A stretch of 64,000 nucleotides of DNA from Micromonospora noduli. GTDB taxonomy: Bacteria; Actinomycetota; Actinomycetes; Mycobacteriales; Micromonosporaceae. The translations under genes and the position numbers were made by a program. Below are positions 25,831 through 33,697 of this stretch, one piece after another (the first letter of the stretch is position 1; each line of letters begins with the position of its first letter). Under the pieces are notes generated by a model. That model worked only from the letters and a program-made list of their open reading frames with translations, searched no databases and was not told the DNA's origin. The stretch is from positions 37,710-101,709 of the forward strand of contig NZ_PYAK01000022.1 of NCBI RefSeq assembly GCF_003264365.1, read 5' to 3'.

Positions 25831-26772
25831 TCACCGGCGGTCCGCCCGGTCGGGTGCGAGGTAGGTGGCGGCCACGGCGGTGAGCAGCAGGACACCGCCG
25901 ACGATTACCGGCAGGGGGAGCGGTTCGTGCAGCAGCGCCACCGCCAGTGCCGCGGCGGTGAGCGGTTCGAGCAGGGTGAGCACTGCCGCGACGCTGCCCG
26001 GGGTGGTGCGCAGCCCGGCGTAGAACAGTGCGTACGCGACCGCCGTGGTGACCACGCCGAGGTGCAGCAGCAGCGTCACGGTGTCGAGGCGTACCGGCAC
26101 GCTGACCCCGGTGACCAGGGCGAACGGCGCCAGGGTCAGCGCGCCGACCACGGTGGAGATGGTGGTCAGCGTCATCGGCGCGGTGCGCTGCGACACCTGA
26201 CGGCTGATCAGGGTGGTCACCGCGTACCCGAGGCCGGAGCCGGCCGCCGCGAGCAGGCCGAGCAGCGGGGCGGGCGCCGCCGCGCCGGGGTGCTCGGTGG
26301 CGGCGGTGATCAGGACGAGGCCGGCCACCGCCGCGACCAGCGTGCCGAGTCGCAGCGGGCCTGGGAGCCGGCGGGCGTGCGCCGACTCCCAGGCCGCGGC
26401 GAGCACCGGTGCCAGGCCCAGGCTGACGATGGTGGCCACGCTGACGCCGGCCCAGGCCACGGCGGCGAAGTAGAGCGCCTGGTAGAGGCCGAGGCCGACG
26501 CCGGTGAGCAGCAGCGGTACGGGTGCGGCGCGCACTGTGGTCACGATCGTGCGGAGCCGGCCGGCGGTGCACGCCAGCAGCACGAGCGCGGCGATGGCGA
26601 GGCGGTGGAAACCGATGCTCACCGGGCTGAGCCCGGTGCTCTCGCGCAGGAGTTGCACCGCCACGCCTGTGGTGCCCCACAGCACCCCGGTGACGGTGAT
26701 CTGGATCAGGCCGCTGCGGGCGGCGTGGCCGGCGGCCGAGGCGGCCGGCAGCGCGGTGCGGGTCGTGGACAC
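25831..26772 (-). CDS. EamA-family (DMT) transporter
   Basis: A 313-residue membrane protein with ten predicted helices in two EamA repeats (about 25-145 and 165-300). Typical signs are GVLWGTTGVAVQLL in helix 1, YQALYFAAVAWAGVSVATIVS, and YALFYAGLRTTPGSVAAVLTLLEPLTAA in the second half. Members export metabolites or amino acids. The GTG start has GGAG eight bases upstream. The substrate is not predictable from sequence. Confidence 0.88.
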   Translation of the reverse strand: MSTTRTALPAASAAGHAARSGLIQITVTGVLWGTTGVAVQLLRESTGLSPVSIGFHRLAIAALVLLACTAGRLRTIVTTVRAAPVPLLLTGVGLGLYQALYFAAVAWAGVSVATIVSLGLAPVLAAAWESAHARRLPGPLRLGTLVAAVAGLVLITAATEHPGAAAPAPLLGLLAAAGSGLGYAVTTLISRQVSQRTAPMTLTTISTVVGALTLAPFALVTGVSVPVRLDTVTLLLHLGVVTTAVAYALFYAGLRTTPGSVAAVLTLLEPLTAAALAVALLHEPLPLPVIVGGVLLLTAVAATYLAPDRADRR

Positions 26773-26983
26773 GGGAGCGCTCCGAAGGGTGAGCCGTTGA
26801 CGGGGACGACGTCGACGGAGCGCGTACGACAGGGTGGCCGAGCGGGGTCAGGTCACCCGGTCGGCGAGAGGCGCGGCGCTCCGCTCAGGAGCGCGGCGGG
26901 GGCAGGACGCCCAGGAACGGCCGCATGGCGACGACCGTACCCCAGCGTGGTGATCCGGTTGGCCCGCGGCCGGGCGGGCGCGG

Positions 26984-27244
26984 TCAGGCCGGGCGGGCGC
27001 CGACGGCGTCGCGGATCTCGGCGCCCACCGCGCCCTCGACGGCGCGGGCGCAGTGTGCGCAGCAGAAGAAGCGGCCGTTGACCTCGACACCGTGCCCGAC
27101 GATCTTGACCTGGCAGTGCTCGCAGATCGGTGCCATGCGCTGGATCGCGCACTCGAACGAGTCGAAGGTGTGCACGTCGCCGCTGACGGTGTGCACCTCG
27201 AACGCCATCCAGTAGTCGTTGCCGCAGACCTCGCAGGTTGCCAC
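26984..27244 (-). CDS. Small Cys-rich metal-binding protein
   Basis: An 86-residue protein with about eight cysteines and several histidines: CEVCGNDYW near the N-terminus, DSFECAIQ, then ICEHCQVKIVGHG and FFCCAHCARAVEGA. These form two zinc-finger-like or metallothionein-like knuckles. Similar small proteins in actinobacteria carry labels such as prokaryotic metallothionein, but copper or zinc storage versus a redox or regulatory role cannot be decided from sequence. GGAGG six bases before the GTG at 27244 fixes the start. Confidence 0.75.
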   Translation of the reverse strand: MATCEVCGNDYWMAFEVHTVSGDVHTFDSFECAIQRMAPICEHCQVKIVGHGVEVNGRFFCCAHCARAVEGAVGAEIRDAVGARPA

Positions 27245-27400
27245 CGAAAACCTCCGTTAAATGGACAAGTACCTACAGAATCACCCAGGTGACCCTGGCG
27301 TGGGGGCGGAACGTCGACGCCTGGCCACGACCGCGGCGTGTCGGCGTCGGCGTGTTGCCCGTTATGCCGGGTGAACCGCCGCAACCCCCGGAGGATCACC

Positions 27401-27676
27401 GTGATCAAGCGCAACAAGCTCTTCGGCAACCAGACCCGGGTCACCTTCTGCCTTCCCCGCGATGCCCCGCCCGGCCCGGTGAGCGTCGTCGGCTCCTTCA
27501 ACGGCTGGCAGCCGGGCCGGCACGAGTTGGTGGCCCGCCGCGACGGCACCAGGACTGTGACGGTGAAGCTGCCGCCGGGGGAGTACCGGTTCCGTTACCT
27601 CGGCACCGGCGGCGTCTGGTTGGACGACGAGTCGGCCGACCAGGTCGACGACCGGGGCAGCCTGCTCCGACTCTGA
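27401..27676 (+). CDS. Orphan CBM48/AMPK-type glycogen-binding module
   Basis: A 91-residue protein made of one isoamylase-early-set/CBM48-like domain: RVTFCLPRDAPPGPVSVVGSF, then NGWQPGRHELVARRDG and LPPGEYRFRYLGTGGVWLDD. The family binds alpha-glucans in branching enzymes and AMP-kinase; here no catalytic domain is attached. GGAGG six bases before the GTG at 27401 selects this start over the frame's upstream ATG (27338). The next gene is a chitin-type LPMO, but the A+T-rich region between suggests a separate promoter. Confidence 0.75.
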   Translation: MIKRNKLFGNQTRVTFCLPRDAPPGPVSVVGSFNGWQPGRHELVARRDGTRTVTVKLPPGEYRFRYLGTGGVWLDDESADQVDDRGSLLRL

Positions 27677-27785
27677 AAAGGAAAACTGTCGTCATCGATG
27701 GATTTATCGATCAGAGTCTTTACTGTTAACAATGTTTAAATTACGTTGAGGGCACCCACCGGACCCTGGAGAAGGAGCTGCCCCC
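27677..27785 (+). promoter_or_regulatory. A+T-rich regulatory region upstream of the chitin-type LPMO
   Basis: This 109-base stretch is markedly richer in A+T than its surroundings. It holds two ATCGAT palindromes six bases apart (27694-27699 and 27706-27711) and a gttaac palindrome inside an A/T-rich run (about 27725-27740). It ends with an AGGAG sequence eight to nine bases before the ATG. It most likely contains the promoter and an operator. Confidence 0.6.
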
Positions 27786-28526
27786 ATGCGTCGAAGAATC
27801 ACCGTCCCGCTGGTGGCGGCGGGCGCCGTCGCCGCCACCCTCACCGTCGCCGCCCCCGCGCAGGCGCACGGCTACGTCTCCGCCCCACCGAGCCGACAGG
27901 CGCTCTGCGCGCAGGGCCGGGTGCCCGACTGCGGGCAGATCAAGTACGAGCCGCAGAGCGTCGAAGGGCCCAAGGGCCTACGCAGCTGCAACGCCGGAAT
28001 CGCCCAGTTCGCCGTCCTCAACGACGACAGTCGGGGCTGGCCGGCCACCTCGGTGGGCAGCTCGCTGACCTTCACCTGGGTGAACACCGCCCGGCACGCC
28101 ACCAGCAACTGGGAGTACTGGATCGGCAACACCCGGGTCGGCGTGGTCAACGGCAACGGCCAGCAGCCGGGCGCCACCGTGTCGCACAACGTCAATCTCG
28201 GCGGCTTCTCCGGCCGGCAGAAGATCCTCGCGGTGTGGAACATCTCCGACACGGCGAACGCCTTCTACTCCTGCATCGACGTGCAGATCGGCGGCGGAGG
28301 GTCGAACCCGACGCCCACCCCCACCACCTCACCCACCCCACGGCCCACCCCGACCACCACGCCGACCACTCCGCCCGCGCCGGGCGGCAGTTGGACGACG
28401 GGTCGGGCGTACCAGGTCGGCGACCAGGTCACCTACGGCGGAGCGACGTACCGCTGCCGGCAGGCGCACACCGCGATCCCGGGCTGGGAGCCGCCGAACG
28501 TACCGGCGCTCTGGCTCAAGGTCTGA
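27786..28526 (+). CDS. AA10 lytic polysaccharide monooxygenase with C-terminal CBM5/12-type module
   Basis: A 246-residue secreted copper enzyme. The signal peptide ends PAQA, giving mature HGYVSAPPSR. H28 and H104 (in NTARHATSNWEYWI) form the histidine brace. Cys pairs (C41/C49 region, CNAG...YSCIDV) fit the CBP21-like, chitin-active subgroup. A Thr/Pro linker (about 170-198) leads to a 45-residue CBM5/12-like module, WTTGRAYQVGDQVTYGG to ALWLKV, which binds chitin. The two LPMO genes in this window differ in module type, so they probably address different polysaccharides. A good terminator follows. Confidence 0.93.
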   Translation: MRRRITVPLVAAGAVAATLTVAAPAQAHGYVSAPPSRQALCAQGRVPDCGQIKYEPQSVEGPKGLRSCNAGIAQFAVLNDDSRGWPATSVGSSLTFTWVNTARHATSNWEYWIGNTRVGVVNGNGQQPGATVSHNVNLGGFSGRQKILAVWNISDTANAFYSCIDVQIGGGGSNPTPTPTTSPTPRPTPTTTPTTPPAPGGSWTTGRAYQVGDQVTYGGATYRCRQAHTAIPGWEPPNVPALWLKV

Positions 28527-28530
28527 CCGC

Positions 28531-28561
28531 ACACGGGTGCGGCCCCTGGTCGCACCCGTGT
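28531..28561 (+). terminator. Terminator after the chitin-type LPMO
   Basis: An 11-bp perfect stem (acacgggtgcg 28531-28541, cgcacccgtgt 28551-28561) with a nine-base loop starts five bases past the stop codon. Confidence 0.8.
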
Positions 28562-28591
28562 CGCCGCCCTCGCGTGAACGGAGCAACCGGC

Positions 28592-29221
28592 ATGCCCCGC
28601 CATACCCCGCTGGCGTCCCTCGTTGCCGCTCTGCTGCTCACCGGAGCCTGCGCCGGATCTCCCACGTCGAGCCCGTCGGCCCTGCCTCAGCCGGCCCCCG
28701 CGTCCCCGGTCGGCTCGGCGGCGGCCGGGTCCGCAGGTGCCGGGTCCGCGGGCGTCGGGTCCGCGATCGAGGCGGACGCGATGAGCGGGATCGACGTGGT
28801 GTTTCTGAGCACCATGGTCGGGCACAGCGAACGCACCCTGCAGATCGTCCGGCTGGCCCGGGACCGGGTGCGCGACGACGCGCTGCGCACCCTGGCTGCC
28901 GCCGTCGAGGCGACCGAGGCCGACGAACTGGCCGCCATGCGCGGCTGGTTGCCCACGACCGGGCCAGGTGCCAGCGCGGCCGCACACCACCACGACGGGC
29001 ACGGCGACGACGCCGCCCTCGACCGGCTGCGGACCGCGCCGGACGCGGACGTCGACCGAGTGCTGCGCGACGTGCTCGCCGACCACCAGCGATCGGCCGC
29101 CGACCTGGCCCGATCCCACGTCGGCGTCGGCCGCAACGAACGGGTCCGCGACCTGGCCCGGCGGATCGAGCAGTCCCGGACCGCCGAGGTCGACCTGCTC
29201 AGGGGTACGGGTACGCCCTGA
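28592..29221 (+). CDS. DUF305-type lipoprotein
   Basis: The 209-residue protein has a signal peptide with the lipobox LLTGAC (C20). A Ser/Gly/Ala-rich spacer (about 21-60) is followed by a helical domain with DVVFLSTMVGHSERTLQIVRLA, and later AAAHHHDGHGDD and VLADHQRSAADLARSH. These His/Asp/Met-rich helices resemble DUF305, a ferritin-like fold found in copper- and iron-associated exported proteins. GGAG eight bases before the ATG supports the start. Metal binding is inference from the His cluster. Confidence 0.78.
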   Translation: MPRHTPLASLVAALLLTGACAGSPTSSPSALPQPAPASPVGSAAAGSAGAGSAGVGSAIEADAMSGIDVVFLSTMVGHSERTLQIVRLARDRVRDDALRTLAAAVEATEADELAAMRGWLPTTGPGASAAAHHHDGHGDDAALDRLRTAPDADVDRVLRDVLADHQRSAADLARSHVGVGRNERVRDLARRIEQSRTAEVDLLRGTGTP

Positions 29222-29247
29222 GCACTGTCACGCCCTGGGTGTCCGGG

Positions 29248-29652
29248 TCAGCGGGGTTCCAGCTTGATGGAGACCGAGTTGACGCAGTGCCGGGTGTCCT
29301 TCGGGGTGAAGCCCTCGCCGTGGAAGACGTGCCCGAGGTGACTGTCGCAGCGGGCGCAGCGGATCTCCGTACGCGCCATGCCGAGGGTGCGGTCCTCGAT
29401 CTCCTTGACCCGGCCCGGGATGGCGTCGTCGAAGCTCGGCCAGCCGCAGTGCGAGTCGAACTTCGTGTCGCTGGAGAACAGCTCCAGCCCGCAGGCGCGA
29501 CAGTGGTAGACCCCCTGGGTCTTCGTGTCCACGTACTCGCCCGTCCACGGGCGTTCGGTGCCGGCCTCCCGCAGGACGTGGAACTCCTCGGGGGTCAGTC
29601 GGACCCGCCACTCTTCGTCGGTACGGGGCAGCTCGTTGTCGTCAAGACTCAC
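29248..29652 (-). CDS. msrB: Peptide-methionine (R)-S-oxide reductase MsrB
   Basis: A 134-residue MsrB that reduces methionine-R-sulfoxide in proteins. Zinc ligands are C51/C54 (HCRACG) and C99/C102 (RCARCDSHLGH). The catalytic nucleophile is C123 in RHCVNSVSI. C69 in SHCGWPSFDDA sits at a resolving-Cys position. There is no signal peptide, so it acts in the cytoplasm. It converges on the DUF305 gene and is divergent from the LigD-type polymerase gene. Confidence 0.96.
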   Translation of the reverse strand: MSLDDNELPRTDEEWRVRLTPEEFHVLREAGTERPWTGEYVDTKTQGVYHCRACGLELFSSDTKFDSHCGWPSFDDAIPGRVKEIEDRTLGMARTEIRCARCDSHLGHVFHGEGFTPKDTRHCVNSVSIKLEPR

Positions 29653-29699
29653 CCCTCAACGGTACGTCGAACGTCGGGGGCGTGGCATAAGGTCGCGGG

Positions 29700-30737
29700 A
29701 TGGGTGGCACCAAGGCTGCGGCCGCCGAGGTCGAGGTGGCCGGGCACACCGTCCGGCTGAGCAGTCCGGATCGGGTGATCTTCCCGCAGCGGGGGTTCAC
29801 CAAGGCGGACGTCTTCCACTACTACCTCGCGGTCGGCGACGGGATCATGCGCGCTCTGCGGGACCGACCGACCACCCTGCAACGCTTCCCCGAGGGTGTC
29901 GAGGGCGAGGCGTTCTTCCAGAAGCGGGTGCCCACCCGGGGGGTGCCGCCCTGGGTGACGACCACGCAGATCACCTTCCCGAGCGGTCGGAACGCGTCGG
30001 AGCTCTGCCCGGCCGATCTGGCGCACGTGGCCTGGGCGGCGCAGATGGGCACCATCGTCTTCCACCCGTGGCCCGTGCGGGCCGCCGACGTCGACCGCCC
30101 CGACGAGCTGCGCATCGACCTGGACCCGCAGCCCGGCACCGACTTCGCCGACGCGGCGCGGGCCGCCGGCGAGGTCCGCGCGCTCCTCGACGAGCTGGGC
30201 GCGACCGGCTGGCCGAAAACCTCCGGCGGTCGGGGCGTGCACGTCTACCTGCGCATCCAACCCCGCTGGACGTTCACCGAGGTGCGCCGGGCCACCATCG
30301 CGCTGGCCCGGGAGGTGGAGCGCCGCAACCCCGACCTGGTCACCACCGCCTGGTGGAAGGAGGAGCGCGGCACCCGGGTCTTCGTCGACTTCAACCAGAT
30401 GGCGCGCGACCGCACAATCGCCTGCGCCTACTCGCTGCGGGCCAACGCGCGTGCCACCGTCTCGACCCCGGTCAGCTGGGACGAGCTACCCGATGTCGAC
30501 CCGGACGACTTCGACCTGCGCACCGTGCCGGCCCGGCTCGCCGAGCGAGGTGATCCGCACGCCGGCATCGACGACGCACCGTGGGACATCTCCCCGCTGC
30601 TGGAGTGGGCCGAGCGGGACGCCGCCGCCGGTCAGGGCGACCTGCCGTACCCGCCGGACCACCCGAAGATGCCCGGCGAGCCCAAGCGGGTGCAGCCGAG
30701 CCGCGCCAAGCGATCTCCCGACGAGGAGAACGCCTGA
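29700..30737 (+). CDS. ligD: Stand-alone LigD-type polymerase (archaeo-eukaryotic primase fold)
   Basis: A 345-residue polymerase-domain protein of the bacterial non-homologous end-joining family. The metal-binding carboxylates are D140 and D142 in LRIDLDPQP and the later Asp in VFVDFNQMARD. TSGGRGVHVYLRI carries the nucleotide-binding Ser-Gly-Gly/His motif. It has no ligase or 3'-phosphoesterase domain, so it resembles the stand-alone PolDom proteins (PolD1/PrimC type) of actinobacteria that add ribonucleotides or fill gaps at breaks. No Ku gene is in the window; a LigC-type ligase is encoded about 14 kb away. The ATG at 29700 follows a short spacer after the divergent msrB. Confidence 0.9.
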   Translation: MGGTKAAAAEVEVAGHTVRLSSPDRVIFPQRGFTKADVFHYYLAVGDGIMRALRDRPTTLQRFPEGVEGEAFFQKRVPTRGVPPWVTTTQITFPSGRNASELCPADLAHVAWAAQMGTIVFHPWPVRAADVDRPDELRIDLDPQPGTDFADAARAAGEVRALLDELGATGWPKTSGGRGVHVYLRIQPRWTFTEVRRATIALAREVERRNPDLVTTAWWKEERGTRVFVDFNQMARDRTIACAYSLRANARATVSTPVSWDELPDVDPDDFDLRTVPARLAERGDPHAGIDDAPWDISPLLEWAERDAAAGQGDLPYPPDHPKMPGEPKRVQPSRAKRSPDEENA

Positions 30738-30748
30738 GCGCCGAGCTA

Positions 30749-30772
30749 CCTGTGCTCGCCGAGCATCACAGG
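30749..30772. terminator. Hairpin between convergent ligD and marR-type genes
   Basis: A bulged inverted repeat (cctgtgctcg paired with cgag-at-cacagg) covers the end of the short gap and the stop codon of the convergent MarR gene. It may terminate both transcripts; the overlap with coding sequence lowers confidence. Confidence 0.35.
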
Positions 30773-31221
30773 CACGACCCCGGGTCCACCGCCGTGCCGA
30801 TGATCGCGAAGAGCATCCGGCGGAACACGTCGACCTCGGCCTGATTGAAGCCGGCCATCGCGTTCCGCTCCGCCTCCTCGCTGGCGTGGGCGACCCGCGC
30901 CCGTACCTTCTCGCCGGTGGTCGTGATCGCCGGAATGCGCAGCCGGCGGTCGCGGGGATCGGAGTGGCGTACGACGAGATTCTTCTGTTCGAGTCGATCG
31001 AGTTGGGTCATCAGCGTGGTCTTGTCGAGCCCGAGGGTCCTGGCCAGCTCGACCTGGGTCAGCCCGGGTGTCTTGTCGAGCGCGCTCAACACGATGTAGT
31101 CCCGCAGGTGCAAGCCGTGCCTCTCGGCCTGTTCACCGGTCACCACGTGCATCCGTTGGGCGGCGCGATGCAACAGCCAGGTGATCTCGGAGTCGAGCGA
31201 CGGCGCCGGTCCAGCGGTCAT
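30766..31221 (-). CDS. MarR-family transcriptional regulator
   Basis: A 151-residue winged-helix repressor. The recognition region is LTQVELARTLGLDKTTLMTQL, followed by the wing RHSDPRDRRLRIPAITTTG. Terminal helices provide dimerisation. Its ATG overlaps the stop of the upstream metallo-beta-lactamase gene by four bases, so it is co-expressed with that hydrolase and probably regulates this operon in response to a small ligand. The ligand is unknown. Confidence 0.9.
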   Translation of the reverse strand: MTAGPAPSLDSEITWLLHRAAQRMHVVTGEQAERHGLHLRDYIVLSALDKTPGLTQVELARTLGLDKTTLMTQLDRLEQKNLVVRHSDPRDRRLRIPAITTTGEKVRARVAHASEEAERNAMAGFNQAEVDVFRRMLFAIIGTAVDPGSCL

Positions 31222-32066
31222 CGCGCCGCACCTGACAGCAGCGGGATTCCCTCGTAGGCGCGCCGGTCGTGGGCCGGAACGACCTGCACCAGCTCGGTCA
31301 GCGCGGCCGATCGCAGGATGCCCTGTCGCACCTGTTCGGCGTCGCTGTCGGCGAGGGCCCGTAGCAGCCAGGGGCGTTCCACCCGCCGGTGAACTCCGTC
31401 CAGTTGCCAGGTCAGGTCCCCGATGAACGCGTAGCGCTGCCCGGACGGAAGGGTCACGAACGCGACCACGGACCCCGTCGTGTGGCCGCCGGCCAACGCC
31501 AGCACCAGGGAACCGTCGCCGTGGACGTCGAAGCTCGCGGAAAAGCCGAGGTACGCGGGGCCGTCGAAGGAGTATTCGCGGATCTCGTGGCCGGGCGAGA
31601 CGGCGCGGAAGACCTTGCCGTCACCGTCGCTCGCGGCGTACTCAAGCTCGCCCCTGTTCATCCAGACCGGAAGGTCGAGCGAGTCCAGGCCGCCCGCGTG
31701 GTCCCAGTGCGAGTGCGTCAGGAACACCCCGCGGAGCCTGGTGCGGTCGTAACCGCTGTCATCGAGCTGCTCGTGCACGGTTCGGGTGCTCTGGAAGGGG
31801 GCGCGGGCGAAGCGCGGCTGCATGGCGACGTGCGCGGCGACGTCGGCCCCGAAGCCGGCATCGATGAGGAAGTCGCCCTTCGGGTGCCGCACGAGGATGG
31901 CGGTGGCGGCGAACTGCCGCTTGTCACGGAACGAGCCACCGCGAAGGGCAAATGCCGCTCGCGTCTCGTAGGTGCCCGTGGGGAGTTGATAGATCGCCAT
32001 GTCGGGTGGCGGTGTCGCCTCGGGAAGGGCAGCCGTCCACGGCTCGGGGGCAGGAAGGGTCTTCAC
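31218..32066 (-). CDS. Metallo-beta-lactamase-fold hydrolase
   Basis: The 282-residue protein has the zinc motif FLTHSHWDHAGG (HxHxDH), a downstream His in AGGHTTGSVV, Asp in AFIGDLTW and His in VVPAHDRR. These make up a two-zinc site. The overall pattern resembles N-acyl-homoserine-lactonase or related lactonase-like MBL proteins, but the substrate is not determined. The GTG at 32066 is the likely start because the frame further upstream crosses the divergent gene; a start at the internal M before AIYQLPTG is the alternative. It is coupled to the MarR gene. Confidence 0.82.
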   Translation of the reverse strand: MKTLPAPEPWTAALPEATPPPDMAIYQLPTGTYETRAAFALRGGSFRDKRQFAATAILVRHPKGDFLIDAGFGADVAAHVAMQPRFARAPFQSTRTVHEQLDDSGYDRTRLRGVFLTHSHWDHAGGLDSLDLPVWMNRGELEYAASDGDGKVFRAVSPGHEIREYSFDGPAYLGFSASFDVHGDGSLVLALAGGHTTGSVVAFVTLPSGQRYAFIGDLTWQLDGVHRRVERPWLLRALADSDAEQVRQGILRSAALTELVQVVPAHDRRAYEGIPLLSGAAR

Positions 32067-32165
32067 CGCCCGATCGTACGACGTCAGATCGTCCGGCGCC
32101 AGACGAACTCTTCCGGCCTGGAAGCGCGGAGCCGTAGCGTCGGACGCTGCGATTAGCCTGCCGTC

Positions 32166-32780
32166 ATGGCGAGCACAGAGCTGGATGAGTTGATCGTCGC
32201 GGACGCCGAGGCCCTGCGGGCATGGTTGTCGGCCAACCACGCCACGTCGCCCGGCGTCTGGCTGGCCCTGACCAGGAAGGGTGGCACGGTCACGACGGTG
32301 ACCTGGCAACAGGCGGTCGACGAGGCCCTGTGCGTCGGCTGGATCGACGGGCAGGCCCGTAAGCGGGATGAGGAGTCCTCCTGGATCCGATTCACTCCGC
32401 GTCGGTCCCGCAGTTCGTGGTCCCAACGCAACGTCGCCAACGTGGCCCGGCTTGAGGAGCAGGGGCGGATGCTGCCGGCGGGCCGCGCCGCGGTGGACGC
32501 CGCGAAGGCGGACGGGCGGTGGGCGGCCGCCTACGCCCCGCCGTCGGAGGCGGAGGTGCCGGCCGACCTGCTCGCCGCCATCGCCGCCGAGCCCGCCGCC
32601 CAGGCCATGCTGGACGTGCTCACCAAGGCCAACCGGTTCGCTCTCATCCATCGCCTCAATGCTGTCAAGCGGGCGGAGACCCGTGAGCGCAAGATCGGCG
32701 AATTCGTCGCCATGCTGGCCCGTCACGAGACGTTCTACCCCCAGAAGGCGAGGCCGGCGCCCGGGCCGACGTCGTCGTGA
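32166..32780 (+). CDS. YdeI/OmpD-associated family protein
   Basis: A 204-residue cytoplasmic protein with the family signatures ALCVGWIDGQARKRDEES, FTPRRSRSSWSQRNVANV and RLNAVKRAETRERKIGEFVAMLA. The C-terminal helices resemble the bacteriocin-protection/YdeI group. The function is not established. It is divergent from the MBL-MarR operon with about 100 bases between. Confidence 0.85.
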   Translation: MASTELDELIVADAEALRAWLSANHATSPGVWLALTRKGGTVTTVTWQQAVDEALCVGWIDGQARKRDEESSWIRFTPRRSRSSWSQRNVANVARLEEQGRMLPAGRAAVDAAKADGRWAAAYAPPSEAEVPADLLAAIAAEPAAQAMLDVLTKANRFALIHRLNAVKRAETRERKIGEFVAMLARHETFYPQKARPAPGPTSS

Positions 32781-32841
32781 GCGGGAGCCAACGCTCCAGC
32801 GACCGATTGACTTTCGATAGGTAACGAGCGAAACTCGATGC

Positions 32842-33321
32842 ATGGTTACGGAGCATCGAGCGGTAGCCGCTCTCAGAGTCGTACTCGGGGTCCTGTTTGT
32901 GGTCCTGATCGGGTTCCAGACGTTCTCACTGCCGGGGCAGTTCGCGCACATGGCACAGGAGTCGCCGGAGCACGCCTACCTCCGGTGGCCGTTGACCGCC
33001 GTGACGGTGTTCTGGGTGCTGTGCGTCCAAGTGGTGATCGTGTCCACGTGGCAGTTGCTCAACATGGTCAAGAACGACCGCATCTTCACCGAGGCCTCCC
33101 TGAAGTGGGTCGACCTGATCGTCTGGGCCATCGGCGCGGGGTGGCTGGTCCTCGTGGGTGTCTTCCTCTACGTCGGCTTCAACGCGGACGACCCGGGCGG
33201 TCCGATCCTGCTGTTCCTGTTGACCATGGGTGTCACGGTGCTGGGGCTCCTCATGGTGGTGATGCGGGCGCTGCTGCGGCAGGCCACCACCCTGCGGACC
33301 GACATGGAAGCGGTGATCTGA
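32842..33321 (+). CDS. DUF2975-type four-helix membrane protein
   Basis: A 159-residue membrane protein with four helices (about 10-30, 50-75, 90-115, 122-145). The cytoplasmic phrase NMVKNDRIFTEASLKWV between helices 2 and 3 is typical of DUF2975. It is followed immediately, with a one-base overlap, by a small XRE regulator, the usual partner of this family. The pair may sense something at the membrane and alter gene expression; this is inference from the recurring pairing. Confidence 0.85.
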   Translation: MVTEHRAVAALRVVLGVLFVVLIGFQTFSLPGQFAHMAQESPEHAYLRWPLTAVTVFWVLCVQVVIVSTWQLLNMVKNDRIFTEASLKWVDLIVWAIGAGWLVLVGVFLYVGFNADDPGGPILLFLLTMGVTVLGLLMVVMRALLRQATTLRTDMEAVI

Positions 33322-33536
33322 TGCCCATCGTCGTCCGCATCGACGTGGAGTTGGCCAAGCGCAAGATGAGCGTCGGCGAGTTCGCCGAGCGCGTCGGGCT
33401 CACCCCCGCCAACGTGGCGGTGCTGAAGAACGGCCGCGCCAAGGCGGTCCGTTTCAGCACCCTCGAAGCGATGTGCCGAGTGCTCGACTGCCAACCCGGA
33501 GACCTGCTGGAGTGGGTCGAGGAGGAAACCCCATGA
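33321..33536 (+). CDS. Small XRE-family DNA-binding protein (YozG-like)
   Basis: A 71-residue helix-turn-helix protein. VRIDVELAKRKMSVGEFAERVGLTPANVAVLKNGRAK covers helices 1-3 of an XRE fold, and FSTLEAMCRVLDCQPGDLLEW completes it. The ATG overlaps the stop of the DUF2975 gene by one base. Its own stop overlaps the next small gene by four bases. It probably autoregulates the operon. Confidence 0.88.
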   Translation: MPIVVRIDVELAKRKMSVGEFAERVGLTPANVAVLKNGRAKAVRFSTLEAMCRVLDCQPGDLLEWVEEETP

Positions 33537-33697
33537 AGTACGCCCTGACCGTCGCCGCCGTTCTCGTGGTCGCCCTCGGCGTCGCCGGAATCGTGCACGG
33601 GGAGGCCGACGACTCGCCTGGCCTTCAACTCCTGGGCGTCGTGCTCGTACTCGGCGCTGTGGTGTTCGGCATCCGCAACCTTCGAGGCGGCAGTTAG
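33533..33697 (+). CDS. 54-residue two-helix membrane protein
   Basis: The ATG at 33533 overlaps the XRE stop (ATGA). The product has two hydrophobic helices (about 4-21 and 31-47) joined by HGEADDSPG. I do not recognise it. Its tight coupling makes it a third member of the DUF2975-XRE module. Confidence 0.75.
   Translation: MKYALTVAAVLVVALGVAGIVHGEADDSPGLQLLGVVLVLGAVVFGIRNLRGGS

Noticed and set aside
26848..27549. 233-residue minus-strand frame spanning the Cys-rich gene
   Set aside because: It is out of frame with the Cys-rich protein, which has its own SD and metal motifs. The long frame is Ser/Arg-rich noise.
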